From the NCBI GenBank assembly GCA_963921195.1, contig OY992541.1, forward strand, positions 12,370,951 through 12,434,950: a DNA stretch of 64,000 nt, in the 5' to 3' direction. Below the pieces are notes generated by a model. That model was not told the origin of the DNA. It did no database searches and saw only the letters and a program-made list of their open reading frames with translations. The stretch is from Pegoplata infirma. Its lineage: Eukaryota; Arthropoda; Insecta; Diptera; Anthomyiidae. The position numbers were made by a program, and so were the translations under genes. Positions 23,049 through 33,108 of this stretch are shown here, piece after piece (the first letter of the stretch is position 1; each line of letters starts with the position of its first letter).

Positions 23049-25968
23049 CTTGTTGTTTAAAGTGTTTAAAAATACATTTTTTAAATTGTGTTGCGTTGCT
23101 AGTGGTTTGTATATTATGGCGAAGTTCATTCCAGAGACGAATAGTATGTATAAAAAATTGACGCTCAGAGATTAGGTAACGATGACGTAGTTGAATAATT
23201 ATTTTACCTCTTGGAGATCGTGCAAATTTAAGTTTTTTAAGTAAGTAACTTGGTTGCCCCGTATAAACAATTTTATGCAAAAATATGAGACTTCGGCAGT
23301 TAAGAAGATTGTCGAATGATACACTAAAGATTTTTTCAGAAAAAGATGATACTCTATCGTACTTTTTTAATCCAAAAATATATCTGGTAATGTTGTTGTA
23401 GATAACATTCAGCTTACGCTTATCAGTCGAGTCACAGCCAGCATAAAGTTCACAGCCATACAAAAGCGTTGGTATTAAATAAGTTTTTGCTAAAAGCATT
23501 CTGATCTTAAGTGGTGTAAAATACTGATTTGGCCACAGTGTCCTTAGCATACCATAAGTTCTTCCTGTTGCAATGTTTATTTGCTCAGACCATGTAAGTC
23601 TGGAATTAAAAATAACACCCAGATTCTTTGCTGTCGATGACATGTCGATTTCAGACGATCCCAAAAGTATTTTTAAGTGATCTAGCGAATCTGTACTTCT
23701 TCTTGAGATAGGAATGCATTTTGATTTTCTTGAATTTAAGGATAAACCATTAGCAGAGGCCCATTCACTTACTTTTGACAAATCAGCGTTTATTTTAGAA
23801 ATACAGTTCAGAACCATAGAGTGTTTACAGCCTATATAAAGCTGCACATCATCCGCGTACATTTGTATTTGCATAAAACTAAGACGACTCGGCAAGTCAT
23901 TAGAGTACATTGAGTACAACAAGGGTCCAAGAATTGATCCCTGAGGAACCCCTCGTACCACCGGCAACCATAAAGAATAATTAGAATCCTTAAATACTGC
24001 TTGATGCCTTCCACTCAAGTAAGTAGATATAAGCTTAACCGATGTCGATGAGAAATTAAAAAATAGTTTTAATTTTAGACATAGTGTGGCATGATGAACC
24101 GTGTCAAAGGCCTTGGAGTGGTCTAATAGCACTAAGAATGACAGCTGATCATTATCAATTCTGCTTCGTATATCCTCGACAACATCAGTTAGAGCAGTTA
24201 AACAGCTATGTTTGGGTCTAAACCCTGACTGCCGTGATGTCAGTAAGCCTTTATCTAGAGAAAATTGTAGCATTTGTTTATGAATTAATTTTTCAAAAAC
24301 CTTAGATAGATAAGGCAAGATAGCTATAGGACGATAATCATTACCCGATTTCGGAACCGGAATAATTTTAGCATATTTCCAATCGGATGGAAAAACACTT
24401 GTTGTTACAATATTATTAAAAAAGTGTGTTATATACTTCAGTAAACTTGGCAGCAACATTCTTACAAACTTTGGGTCAATATTATCATATCCGATGGAGT
24501 TAGATTTTATTGATAAACATACTTGTAGCACTTCCGACTGAAAGAAGCATTTAAAATTAAACTGGTTTTCTTCTGGTTCAATATTTATTTGATTGTCGTA
24601 GAAATCATTACTGACATCTGGCATTTCAATGTTTAGAAATTTATCATTGAGTTCCTCAAGATTCAGATCAACATTTCCATGTTTTTCCCTTCCAATCAGA
24701 CCAATTTTCCTTATCTCCTTCCACGTTTTATTTCCACCAACTGCAGAGTTGAACTTGCCTTCGTAGTATACTGATTTATCTCTTCGTACCCTAGAAACAA
24801 CAGCTCGTCTTAGTTTACGATAACAATCATGTAATTCTGATGTCTTATTTCTTTTCCATTTATCATATGCATCATCACGTTCCTTTATTAACTGCCTAGC
24901 TTCAGTTGAGAACCATTCGTTGTTTTTGTGATGAATTGTTTTTGTTTTAATAGGAATATGTTTGTTGTATAGAGAAAGAATGCTATTCTGCAAAAACTGA
25001 TGCTGTTCATCAACATGTGGCATGAACAAAATTTGCTCCCATCCAACCTGTTGCATGTCAGATTGTAAGAGGTCAAAGTTTACGCTTTTAAAATCACGAT
25101 ATTTAAAAGTGTGGGTTTTATTTTCTGGCTGAATATTGTAGTTTAAGAAAATTAGATCATGTTTGGAAAACATAGGAGCAGATAGTTGATCATAGTGTAA
25201 TATCTTCTGATTATTATTTGTGAAAAAAACGTCCAGTAAAGTGCTACTGGTAATTGTGTAGTGTGTTGGTGATGAAGAGTTTACAGGCAACAGACCAATA
25301 GATTTCATTGGATCTGTTAGGCTAGTATCATTCAAGATATCACTGTTGAAATCCCCAGAAATAACAATATCTTTGTATTCAACAGTCAAAATTTCAAGTT
25401 TTTCAATGAGGGTGTCCAATATGACATCTGTACTAGGTCGGTAAACAATTCCAAGAAGCATTTTTTTTTTCTGACAAGTTATCTCTAGGAATAAATATTC
25501 CATATCAAGTTTAACCTCAGATTTAAAAACTAATTTTCCACTGATACCATTTTTGAGAAATATGGCAACACCACCACCACGACGTATTCTTTCGGAACTA
25601 TGTGTAATAGACGAAGCTGTCCGGCCACCACGACGACGATTTGTTCCAGAACCATTTGTCTCATTTGAGAGATGCGGTCTATTAGCAAGAGCTGTTCTAT
25701 CACAACGAAACATACAATATCCATTAATGCTGAGCAAGTTGTCATTAGTTTCTTTTAAAAACCATGTTTCAGACACACAAATGACGTCAATACCAGAGTT
25801 AACGAAAATGTTACGAAATTCATCTATTTTATTGTTAAGACTTTGCGCATTAATGTGGCAAATATTAAGACCATTTCTCTGTTTAGCTAAAATACGTATC
25901 ATACTACTCAAACTGTCTCTAGAACCCAACTGCCTGTTATTCATTTCTGTTATATTTTGACGCAACAC
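22999..25968 (-). CDS. LINE ORF2: endonuclease and reverse transcriptase
   Basis: The 989-residue polyprotein acts with the element RNA to nick target DNA and copy itself. The N-terminal AP-like endonuclease shows ICHINAQSL (36-44), VSETWF (65-70, catalytic Glu), GIVYRPS (173-179), SGDFNSD (204-210) and FSKHDL (267-272). The reverse transcriptase spans about 490-780, with YRPIAILPYLSKVFEKLI (545-562), SGFRPKHSC (581-589), LLDHSKAFD (614-622), RGVPQGSILGPLL (672-684) and the YADD box (704-707). No RNase H or C-terminal CCHC is seen, so the CR1/Jockey group fits better than I or R1. Residues ~105-133 are an R/G-rich insert in the endonuclease. The C-terminus is a glutamine tract encoded by CAA repeats immediately before TAA. 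No stops or frameshifts; probably competent, though untested. Confidence 0.93.
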
Positions 25969-26228
25969 AACACAAAATATTTATAATAGACCCTTTCTTA
26001 TTTGTTTTTTTTAAATTAATTAAATATATGCAACTTTTTAATAAATTAGCAATGCAAAATATAAATTTAAAGATTTGTTGATTAAATTTGATTTTTTCTT
26101 TAGTTTTCTTTATGATTGTAATTTCTTTTCTTAAAATATATTTTTTTAAAATAATTGCTACAATAAAAATAAATACCATAAAAATAAATATATAATCTGG
26201 CAACTCCATGTAAGCGCTACGAATAGTG

Positions 26229-27113
26229 TCAGTAAGTGGCATTCCCTTCACGAAAAAATACATCTAGTTGTTGAAGATCATCAATTCGCTCAGAGTCATT
26301 ACTATTTAGTCGCTTAATATGAACGATTCCCCGTAGAGTATAGGCACTAGTAATTTTTTCATCATTTCTTAAACTGATAGCTTTCCGAAAAATTGTGTAA
26401 TTATGTGGAGTAAGATTCTCATTTACGAAGAAGATTACATCACTATCACTGCCAACATGTCTCATACAAAACTTTATTTTGTTTGATCGCTTAAACTCTG
26501 CGCATTTTCTTAAGAAAAAGTTTTTTTCGTATGGCGAATTAAGCCTCACCAATATTGGCGGATCTGGAACATCACGCAATGAATTAAAATTTTTAACCCG
26601 AAATATTGATTTAATTTCTGGAGGTTCTATGTTAATTGTTCTACATAAATTTTCAAAAAATATATATAAATTTTCCTCGACTTTTTCATCAAAAGGGACC
26701 CCAGTTATTCGGATATCAGAAGCAACTGTAGAGTTTTCTTGTGCGAGAATTTTTGCCTTTAGAAATTGCACTTCATCTTTTAGCCCTTTCATATCCTCCG
26801 CCACTGTTTCGAGTTTTTCTACTCTATCTCTTACCTCTATTAACTCGCTCTTAAATTCGTTTAATCTCTGATCAATTTCTGTAAAGAGACGAGATTTAAA
26901 CTCTTCTAACAAGCTCATTATATTTTGTGTTTGTCTTTCTAATCGTTTGTCTAGGATAAGAACATATTTGAAATGAGATTCATTACTAGAGAGTCTTGGT
27001 GTGCCTGTTAGAGCATAATCCTCATCAAATTGAGAGTTTTGTGTTGATTTTGAAGAAGATGACATTGTTGTTGTGTCACTGGTGTTTTTTTTGCCGCGAG
27101 TTACAGGGGGCAT
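26229..27113 (-). CDS. LINE ORF1: coiled-coil RNA-binding protein
   Basis: The 294-residue protein is encoded upstream of ORF2 in the same element. It is expected to bind the element transcript and act as a chaperone. It starts MPPVTRGKK with a Ser/Thr-rich N-terminus. A leucine/charged stretch of coiled-coil character spans roughly residues 50-125 (heptad-like runs around RLNEFKSELIEVRDRVEKLE). A folded C-terminal half follows, with DIRITGVPF and IFRVKNFNS segments, then PPILVRLNS, which resemble the RRM-like domain of LINE ORF1 proteins. No CCHC knuckle is seen. The frame is intact. Only the position before ORF2 and the coiled-coil/RRM-like layout support the identity. Confidence 0.8.
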   Translation of the reverse strand: MPPVTRGKKNTSDTTTMSSSSKSTQNSQFDEDYALTGTPRLSSNESHFKYVLILDKRLERQTQNIMSLLEEFKSRLFTEIDQRLNEFKSELIEVRDRVEKLETVAEDMKGLKDEVQFLKAKILAQENSTVASDIRITGVPFDEKVEENLYIFFENLCRTINIEPPEIKSIFRVKNFNSLRDVPDPPILVRLNSPYEKNFFLRKCAEFKRSNKIKFCMRHVGSDSDVIFFVNENLTPHNYTIFRKAISLRNDEKITSAYTLRGIVHIKRLNSNDSERIDDLQQLDVFFREGNATY

Positions 27114-27821
27114 AGAGAGATTTTAATGTTGTTTTTTTTGTTGTAATTGTTAAAAATTTTTATAAAGTTTTCTTATTTTGTTCTGTTGTATTTAGTTTCT
27201 TTTTTGTTTGGTTTTTGTTTTGGTTTATTATTTCCTTTTTTTTTTTTTTCTTAAGTGTTATTGGATAAGCTGAGCAATTTTGTTTGATGCTTGTTCTTAT
27301 CTTCTTTTTTTTTGCTTATAGTTATTAAATGATCACTATATTTTGCTTTGGTGTTGTATTGACTTTTAATTTTTTTATATTTAAATAAAGTACAATTTAT
27401 AATTGTTTTTTGAAATATTTTTCAAAGTTGAATTGAACACAGCTTAACGTTTTAATTGATTTTAACTTTTTTAATAATCATTAAGGCTTGTTTTAAATTT
27501 ATTAAATTTATTAACCGGACACAAGCTAAAAAAACGTCTACTCTCTCCGAAAACAATGTTTATTTTTTTGTATGTACTACGAAAAAAAAATTAAAAACGT
27601 TTGCAAAAACTGCTTTAAAACCATTTAATTTTGAAACGAACATGTATTTTGTTAATAAAGTGCTTTCAAAACGCTTTTCGAAAACGCTCTCAAGGCGTTC
27701 GAATAAAGCGTTTTGAGAATGCTCGCTAAGCGTTCGAAAATAACGTTTTGAGAACGTTCTTTTTTTGTTACAGTGCTTTCAGAACGCTTTTTTTTATAAC
27801 CGTCTTCAATTTCTGCTTGGG
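27114..27821. other. LINE 5' untranslated region and right end of CACTA-like element
   Basis: T-rich DNA (27,114-27,450) probably holds the LINE 5' leader. From about 27,640 onward, AAACGCTTTTCG and AGCGTTTTGAGAA motifs mark the subterminal region of the CACTA-like element, ending CTTGGG at 27,821. An 86-codon plus-strand frame (27,456-27,716) is AT-rich and shows no family features. Confidence 0.5.
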
Positions 27822-27881
27822 AATATATAATTTAATCATGATTAGGATTAAAAGGTGTACGGTTGATATAACTATATAAAA

Positions 27882-28748
27882 CTAGCTGGCCCGGTCCGCG
27901 TTGCTGGCCCAAATATAAGATCAGTGTTATATTTCGTATCGCTTCAAATATATAGCCCTGCAAAAAAGGGTAATGAATTTCTTGGCTTAGAAAAAATTGT
28001 AGGCGTGGTTTTAAAGACCCGATTAGGGAGAGTATCATCTTCAAATTATATTTTAGGAACTAAAAATAACAATAACCATGTCTTCGACTTTGCGTACTAA
28101 ACAAATTCAAAACTTCTTTAATATCATTACGAACAACACAAAAATAATTTACGCATATTCCTCGTTCTTATCGTGAGCTATTGTCTTGAGTTCAAACAAA
28201 ACCTATAATCAACTTAAAAAAATCAGTCCGGTCATTAGTAGTCGACATATTTAGACAAAAGTGGGCGTTAAAATTTGTGTGGTAAGTTAAAATTGTACAT
28301 ATGGTAAAAATCCCAAAGGATTTAAAGTCATTTTTACCTAGTTTAAGCGGAATATATTAAGAAATATTTTTTTAATTGATCGAATTAGAGTAAAAACGAA
28401 TTTTAAATGTATCGAAAAAAGTGGCCGAGGACAATTTTTCTTTCCAAACAATTATATGGAACATTACAAACATTTAAAACAATTAGCCACATCGGCCCAG
28501 GCGTTCTCAAGTGTTGCAAATTTTGAGGATGTTGAAAAATGTGGGCTTTTAAGTGGGGAGGCAAATAATTATTTCAAAATCCTTACTTGGACTATAACGA
28601 TCATTAAAGAAAAAATTTAACAAATCAGGCAAGTCTTTCTTCGATGTGGGAGTGGACAATTTATCTTTCCGTAAAAACCTTAGTTGTACTATCACGAACT
28701 TCAACAAATACTACTAATACCCAAATCAGCCCTGCCGTTCTACTATTT
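27882..28748 (-). repeat. Helitron 3' portion
   Basis: Includes the CTAG end and hairpin, then AT-rich sequence with repeated CAATTTTTCTTTCC / CTTAGTTGTACTAT phrases. The same stretch recurs at 33,109-33,975 in the second Helitron. No gene is visible. Confidence 0.7.
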
Positions 28749-28779
28749 TACACCATTTCCAATTTTAGTTCAGAAAATA

Positions 28780-29585
28780 CAAATTATATTTCAAAAATTT
28801 CCAATTATATTTCAGAAATTTCCAATTATATTTCAAAAATTTCCAATTATATTTCAAAAATTTCCAATTATATTTCAGAAATTTCCATTTATATTTCAAA
28901 AATTTCCAATTATAATTCAAAAATTTCTAAATATAATTCAAAAATTTCCAATTATAATTCAAAAATTTCCATTTATAATTCAAAAAATTCCAATTATATT
29001 TCAAAAATTTCCATTTATATTTCAGAAATTTCCATTTATATTTCAAAACTTTCCATTTATATTTCATAAATTTCCATTTATATTTCAGAATTTTCCATTT
29101 ATATTTCAGAAATTTCCATTTATAATTCAGAAATTTCCAATTGTATTTCAGAAATTTCCATTTGTATTTCAAAATTTTCTAAATGCTTTTCAGAAAATTC
29201 CATTTGTATTTCAAAAATTTCCATTTGTATTTCAAAATTTTCCAAATGCTTTTCAGAAAATTCCATTTATATTTCAAAAATTTCCAATTATATTTCAAAA
29301 TTTTCCAATTGTATTTCAAAAATTTCCATTTGTATTTCAAAATTTTCCAAATGCTTTTCAGAAAATTCCATTTGTATTTCAAAAATTTCCATTTGTATTT
29401 CAAAATTTTCCAAATGCTTTTCAGAAAATTCCAATTGTAATTCAAAATTTTCCATTTATATTTCAAAATTTTCCATTTATATTTAAGAAAATACAAATTG
29501 TATTTCAAAATTTTCCATTTATATTTCAAAATTTTCCATTTATATTTAAGAAAATACAAATTGTATTTCAAAAACTTTCTAAATA
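28780..29585 (+). repeat. 21-bp satellite, left arm
   Basis: About 38 units of the type AATTTCCAATTATATTTCAA with A/G and T/G variants. Blocks switch between ATTATATTTC, ATTTGTATTTC and AAATGCTTTTC variants in a fixed order that is mirrored in the other arm. The unit equals seven codons, so all three frames stay open for hundreds of codons; this is not coding. Confidence 0.9.
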
Positions 29586-30239
29586 AATTAAAAAAATTGT
29601 AAGTGTAGTTCCCTACACTTTGTAGTTATTATAAGTTCATTATAATTCATGATAAATTATCAAAACTTGCAGAAAAACTCAGTCTTCCTTTGTGGAGGAT
29701 TGTGGAGGATAATGAGAAATTTGAAAAAATACAACAAAACCGATAAGCATGAAGAAAACCCTTAATTTGTATTCCCTTCGAGACATTTAGTGACATTGTT
29801 AAATAAATCGTGCTAAGAATCATAGCTTAAAGTATATGTATATAAAAGAGACAATTATAAGGTTGGGGTGTCTCGGCTTATCGGCTTTATCGGCTTATCG
29901 GTATTAGAGGTTCAAAAATATGTTAAAACTTGCAACAAAAAAGAAATGTCTTTAATATTTATCCAACGCATAAACTTGTAAAAAATTTTATATATATTTG
30001 AAGTTTCTGGCAAATCGGTTTATAAGGGTAAGAATACTTCCCTTGTAAGATACGTTTATATACATATGTATGAATACTTTTGTAGATGCATTTTCATTAT
30101 TTTTGGTAAGTTAAGAAAAATGTTAACCACTTTCTTTTGAAAAATATTGATGGTTTATAGGGTTTTGGATAGTCTGATAGTTTCTATAATATTTGTATCA
30201 TAAAAAATACACTTACAGTTTTCTTAATAAAATTAGAAA
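29586..30239. other. Central spacer of the satellite foldback element
   Basis: AT-rich, not repeated in the window. Contains GGCTTATCGGCTTTATCGGC (about 29,876) and a direct GGAGGATTGTGGAGGATAATG. I see no open frame of note. Confidence 0.5.
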
Positions 30240-31050
30240 CTTTTTGAAATATAATTTGTATTTTCTTAAATATAAATGGAAAATTTTGAAATACAAATGG
30301 AAACTTTTGAATTACAATTGGAATTTTCTGAAAAGCATTTGGAAAATTTTGAAATATAAATAGAAATTTTTGAAATACAATTGGAATTTTCTGAAAAGCA
30401 TTTGGAAAATTTTGAAATACAAATGGAAATTTTTGAAATACAAATGGAATTTTCTGAAAAGCATTTGGAAAATTTTGAAATACAAATGGAAATTTTTGAA
30501 ATACAATTGGAAAATTTTGAAATATAATTGGAAATTTTTGAAATATAAATGGAATTTTCTGAAAAGCATTTGGAAAATTTTGAAATACAAATGGAAATTT
30601 TTGAAATACAAATGGAATTTTCTGAAAAGCATTTAGAAAATTTTGAAATACAAATGGAAATTTCTGAAATACAATTGGAAATTTCTGAATTATAAATGGA
30701 AATTTCTGAAATATAAATGGAAAATTCTGAAATATAAATGGAAATTTCTGAAATATAAATGGAAAGTTTTGAAATATAAATGGAAATTTCTGAAATATAA
30801 ATGGAAATTTTTGAAATATAATTGGAATTTTTTGAATTATAAATGGAAATTTTTGAATTATAATTGGAAATTTTTGAATTATATTTAGAAATTTTTGAAT
30901 TATAATTTAAAATTTTTGAAATATAAATGGAAATTTCTGATATATAATTGGAAATTTTTGAAATATAATTGGAAATTTTTGAAATATAATTGGAAATTTC
31001 TGAAATATAATTGGAAATTTTTGAAATATAATTTGTATTTTCTGAATTAA
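30240..31050 (-). repeat. 21-bp satellite, right arm
   Basis: Reverse complement of the left arm with the same order of unit variants (AAAGCATTTGG blocks near the centre, AAATATAATTGG blocks near the end), so the two arms pair almost throughout. Confidence 0.9.
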
Positions 31051-31683
31051 AATTGGAAATGGTGTAGATATATCGAAATAAAAGTGGCGTGAACAAATTT
31101 TATTTCCGTTTTAACCTAAATTGGACTATGACGAAAATTAAAAAAAAAAGTTAAGTCCAGCCGTTCTCCGATTTCAGATATATCAAAAAAAGGAGGCGTA
31201 AAAGTGGGCGAGATTAATTTGTTTTCCGAAAAAAACCAAAGAAAAACATTAAAAAAAATAAGACGAACTTAAAGAAAAATATTATCCAAATCGGTCAGTT
31301 CTCAAGTGATGCGATTACCAACGAACTACATATGATTTTTATTTATATTTTATTATTCTATATTTTATTTTTCTATGGAGTAAATTTTATATATATCGAA
31401 AACAAGTAGAAAGATTAAGTTCGACTTGGTCGAATCTATGAATACCCTTCACAATGTCATCAGATAGTAATTTTCTAAAAAAATTTAAAAAAATTGCATT
31501 ACAAATTTTTTATTAGAAATATATTATTTTGAGTAAAACTTTTTTTAATCAATCAATTTTTTTTGAGTGTAAAATTTATTTGACTGTCAGCATTTTTTTA
31601 GTGTGACATTTCATTAAAAAAAAAAATTATGTATACATTTTTTTTGAGTGTAACATTAGTGTAAATATTTTTTTTAGTGTACA

Positions 31684-32611
31684 ATTTGTTGATAGGTCCT
31701 TTAGATAGGTTTAAGGATAGGTCCTTTTGATGGGAAAAGGAAAAAGGATAGGTCCAAGGATAGGTCCTTTTGATAGGTTTAAGGATAGGTCCTTTTGATG
31801 GAAAGAGGATAGGTCCTTTTGATGGAAAAAGGATAGGTCCTTTTGATGGGAAAAGGATAGGTCCTTTTGATGGAAAAAGGATAGGTCCTTTTGATGGAAA
31901 AAGGATAGGTCCTTTAGATAGGTTTAAGGATAGGTCCTTTTGATGGGAAAAGGAAAAAGGATAGGTCCAAGGATAGGTCCTTTTGATAGGTTTAAGGATA
32001 GGTCCTTTTGATGGGAAAAGGATATGTCCTTTTGATGGGAAAAGGATAGGTCCTTGTGATGGAAAAAGGATAGGTCCTTTTGATGGGAAAAGGATAGGTC
32101 CTTTCGATGGGAAAAGGATAGGTCCTTTTGATGGGAAAAGGATGGGTCCTTTTGATGGAAAAAGGATAGGTCCTTTTGATAGGTTTAAGGATAGGTCCTT
32201 TTGATGGGAAAAGGATAGGTCCTTTTGATGGGAAATGGATAGGTCCTTTTGATGGGAAATGGATAGGTCCTTTTGATGGGAAAATGATAGGTCCTTTTGA
32301 TGGGAAATGGGTAGGTTCTTTTGATGGGAAAAGGATAGGTCCTTTTGATGGAAAAAGGATAGGTCCTTTTGATGGGAAAAGGATAGGTCCTTTTGATGGA
32401 AAAAGGATAGGTCCTTTTGATAGGTCCAAGGATAGGTTCTTTTGATAGGTACTTTTGATAGGTCCTTTTGATGGGCCAAGGATAGGTCCTTTTGATAAGT
32501 TTAAGAATATGTCCTTTTGATAGGTTTAAGGATAGGTCCTTTTGATAGGTTTAAAGATAGGTCCTTTTGATAGGTCCATGGCTTGGTCCTTTTGATAGGT
32601 TTAAGGATAGG
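31684..32611. repeat. 24-bp satellite A, first block
   Basis: About 38 units of GGTCCTTTTGATGGGAAAAG followed by GATA, mixed with shorter GGTTTAAGGATA variants. A 24-bp unit equals eight codons, which explains the long frames of repeated FDGKRIGP or KGPILFPS; no start context or non-repeat domain supports coding. Confidence 0.9.
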
Positions 32612-32990
32612 ATATAGAAAAAATGTCTCATAATCTGAGATTTTTTTTATATAGAAAAAATGTCTCAGAAACTGAGACTTTTTTTATATAGAAAAAATGT
32701 CTCAAAATCTGAGACTTTTTTTATATAGAAAAAATGTCTCAGAATCTGAGACTTTTTTTATATAGAAAAAATGTCTCAGAATCTGAGACTCTTTTTATAT
32801 AAAAAAAATGTCTCAGAATCTGAGACTCTTTTTATATAAAAAAAATGTCTCAGAATCTGAGACTCTTTTTATATAAAAAAAATGTCTCAGAATCTGAGAC
32901 TCTTTTTATATAAAAAAAATGTCTCAGAATCTGAGACTCTTTTTATATAGAAAAAATGTCTCAGAATCTGAGAATTTTTTTTATATAGAA
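32612..32990. repeat. 37-bp palindromic satellite B, first block
   Basis: Ten units built on ATGTCTCAGAATCTGAGAC flanked by an A-run on the left and a T-run on the right. Each unit is a hairpin (GTCTCAGA / TCTGAGAC with A-tract / T-tract extension). Confidence 0.9.
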
Positions 32991-33108
32991 AAAAGTAGAA
33001 AGGTTAAGTTCGACTTGGTCGAATCTATTAATACCCTCCACAATGTCATCAGATAGCAATTTTCTAAAAAAATTTCAAAAAATTGCATTACAAATTTTTT
33101 ATTAGAAA

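Larger units (their letters stand above)
22667..27300 (-). mobile_element. APE-type non-LTR retrotransposon (CR1/Jockey-like), apparently full coding length
   Basis: Minus-strand LINE with ORF1 (26,229-27,113), a 260-bp gap, ORF2 (22,999-25,968), a ~300-bp 3' untranslated region and a TAAATAAATAAAAATAAATA-like tail at 22,667-22,689. It inserted into the right part of the CACTA-like element. The 5' border is uncertain (between about 27,150 and 27,550), and I could not find a convincing target duplication. Both ORFs are uninterrupted, which points to a recent insertion. Confidence 0.85.
19040..27821 (+). mobile_element. CACTA-like element split by piggyBac and LINE
   Basis: Ends are CCCAGTCAGAAAAATACAATC and AATTTCTGCTTGGG. 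AA flanks both sides (19,038-19,039 and 27,822-27,823). Removing it restores ATGTAGTAATATATAATTT, present near 4,488. The first ~220 bp and last ~180 bp are filled with AAAGCG/CGCTTT and AACGTT motifs in both orientations. The short copy at 9,457-10,099 has both ends without the insertions. A 2-bp duplication, subterminal motif clusters and a C-terminal exon (19,486-22,500) are consistent with EnSpm/CACTA. That class is inferred, since CACTA itself is not at the tip. Confidence 0.65.
28751..31064. mobile_element. TA-flanked foldback element with 21-bp satellite arms
   Basis: Terminal repeats CACCATTTCCAATTTTA and the complement ATTGGAAATGGTG are flanked by TA (28,749-28,750 and 31,065-31,066). 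The empty site CTATTTTAGATATATCG is intact in the second Helitron near 34,010. Each arm is about 800 bp of tandem 21-bp units (28,780-29,585 and 30,240-31,050) in inverted orientation. The centre (29,586-30,239) is single-copy here and has no gene. The TA target suggests Tc1/mariner-type mobilisation, but no transposase or known terminus is seen. Confidence 0.88.

Noticed and set aside
25553..25960. 135-codon plus-strand frame opposite LINE ORF2
   Set aside because: It is antisense to the endonuclease coding region and its sequence mirrors conserved LINE codons.
28684..29586. 300-residue open frame of repeated FQKFP units
   Set aside because: The 21-bp unit keeps all frames open; frames also run on the opposite strand and in the mirrored arm. 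There is no non-repeat domain.
31598..32479. Long frames of repeated KGPILFPS, HQKDLSFS or FDGKRIGP
   Set aside because: They come from the 24-bp satellite read in different frames and strands; codon and residue pattern only reflect the repeat.
32612..32990. CRISPR-like array of palindromic repeats
   Set aside because: The units are contiguous with no unique spacers, no leader and no cas genes, in eukaryotic DNA.
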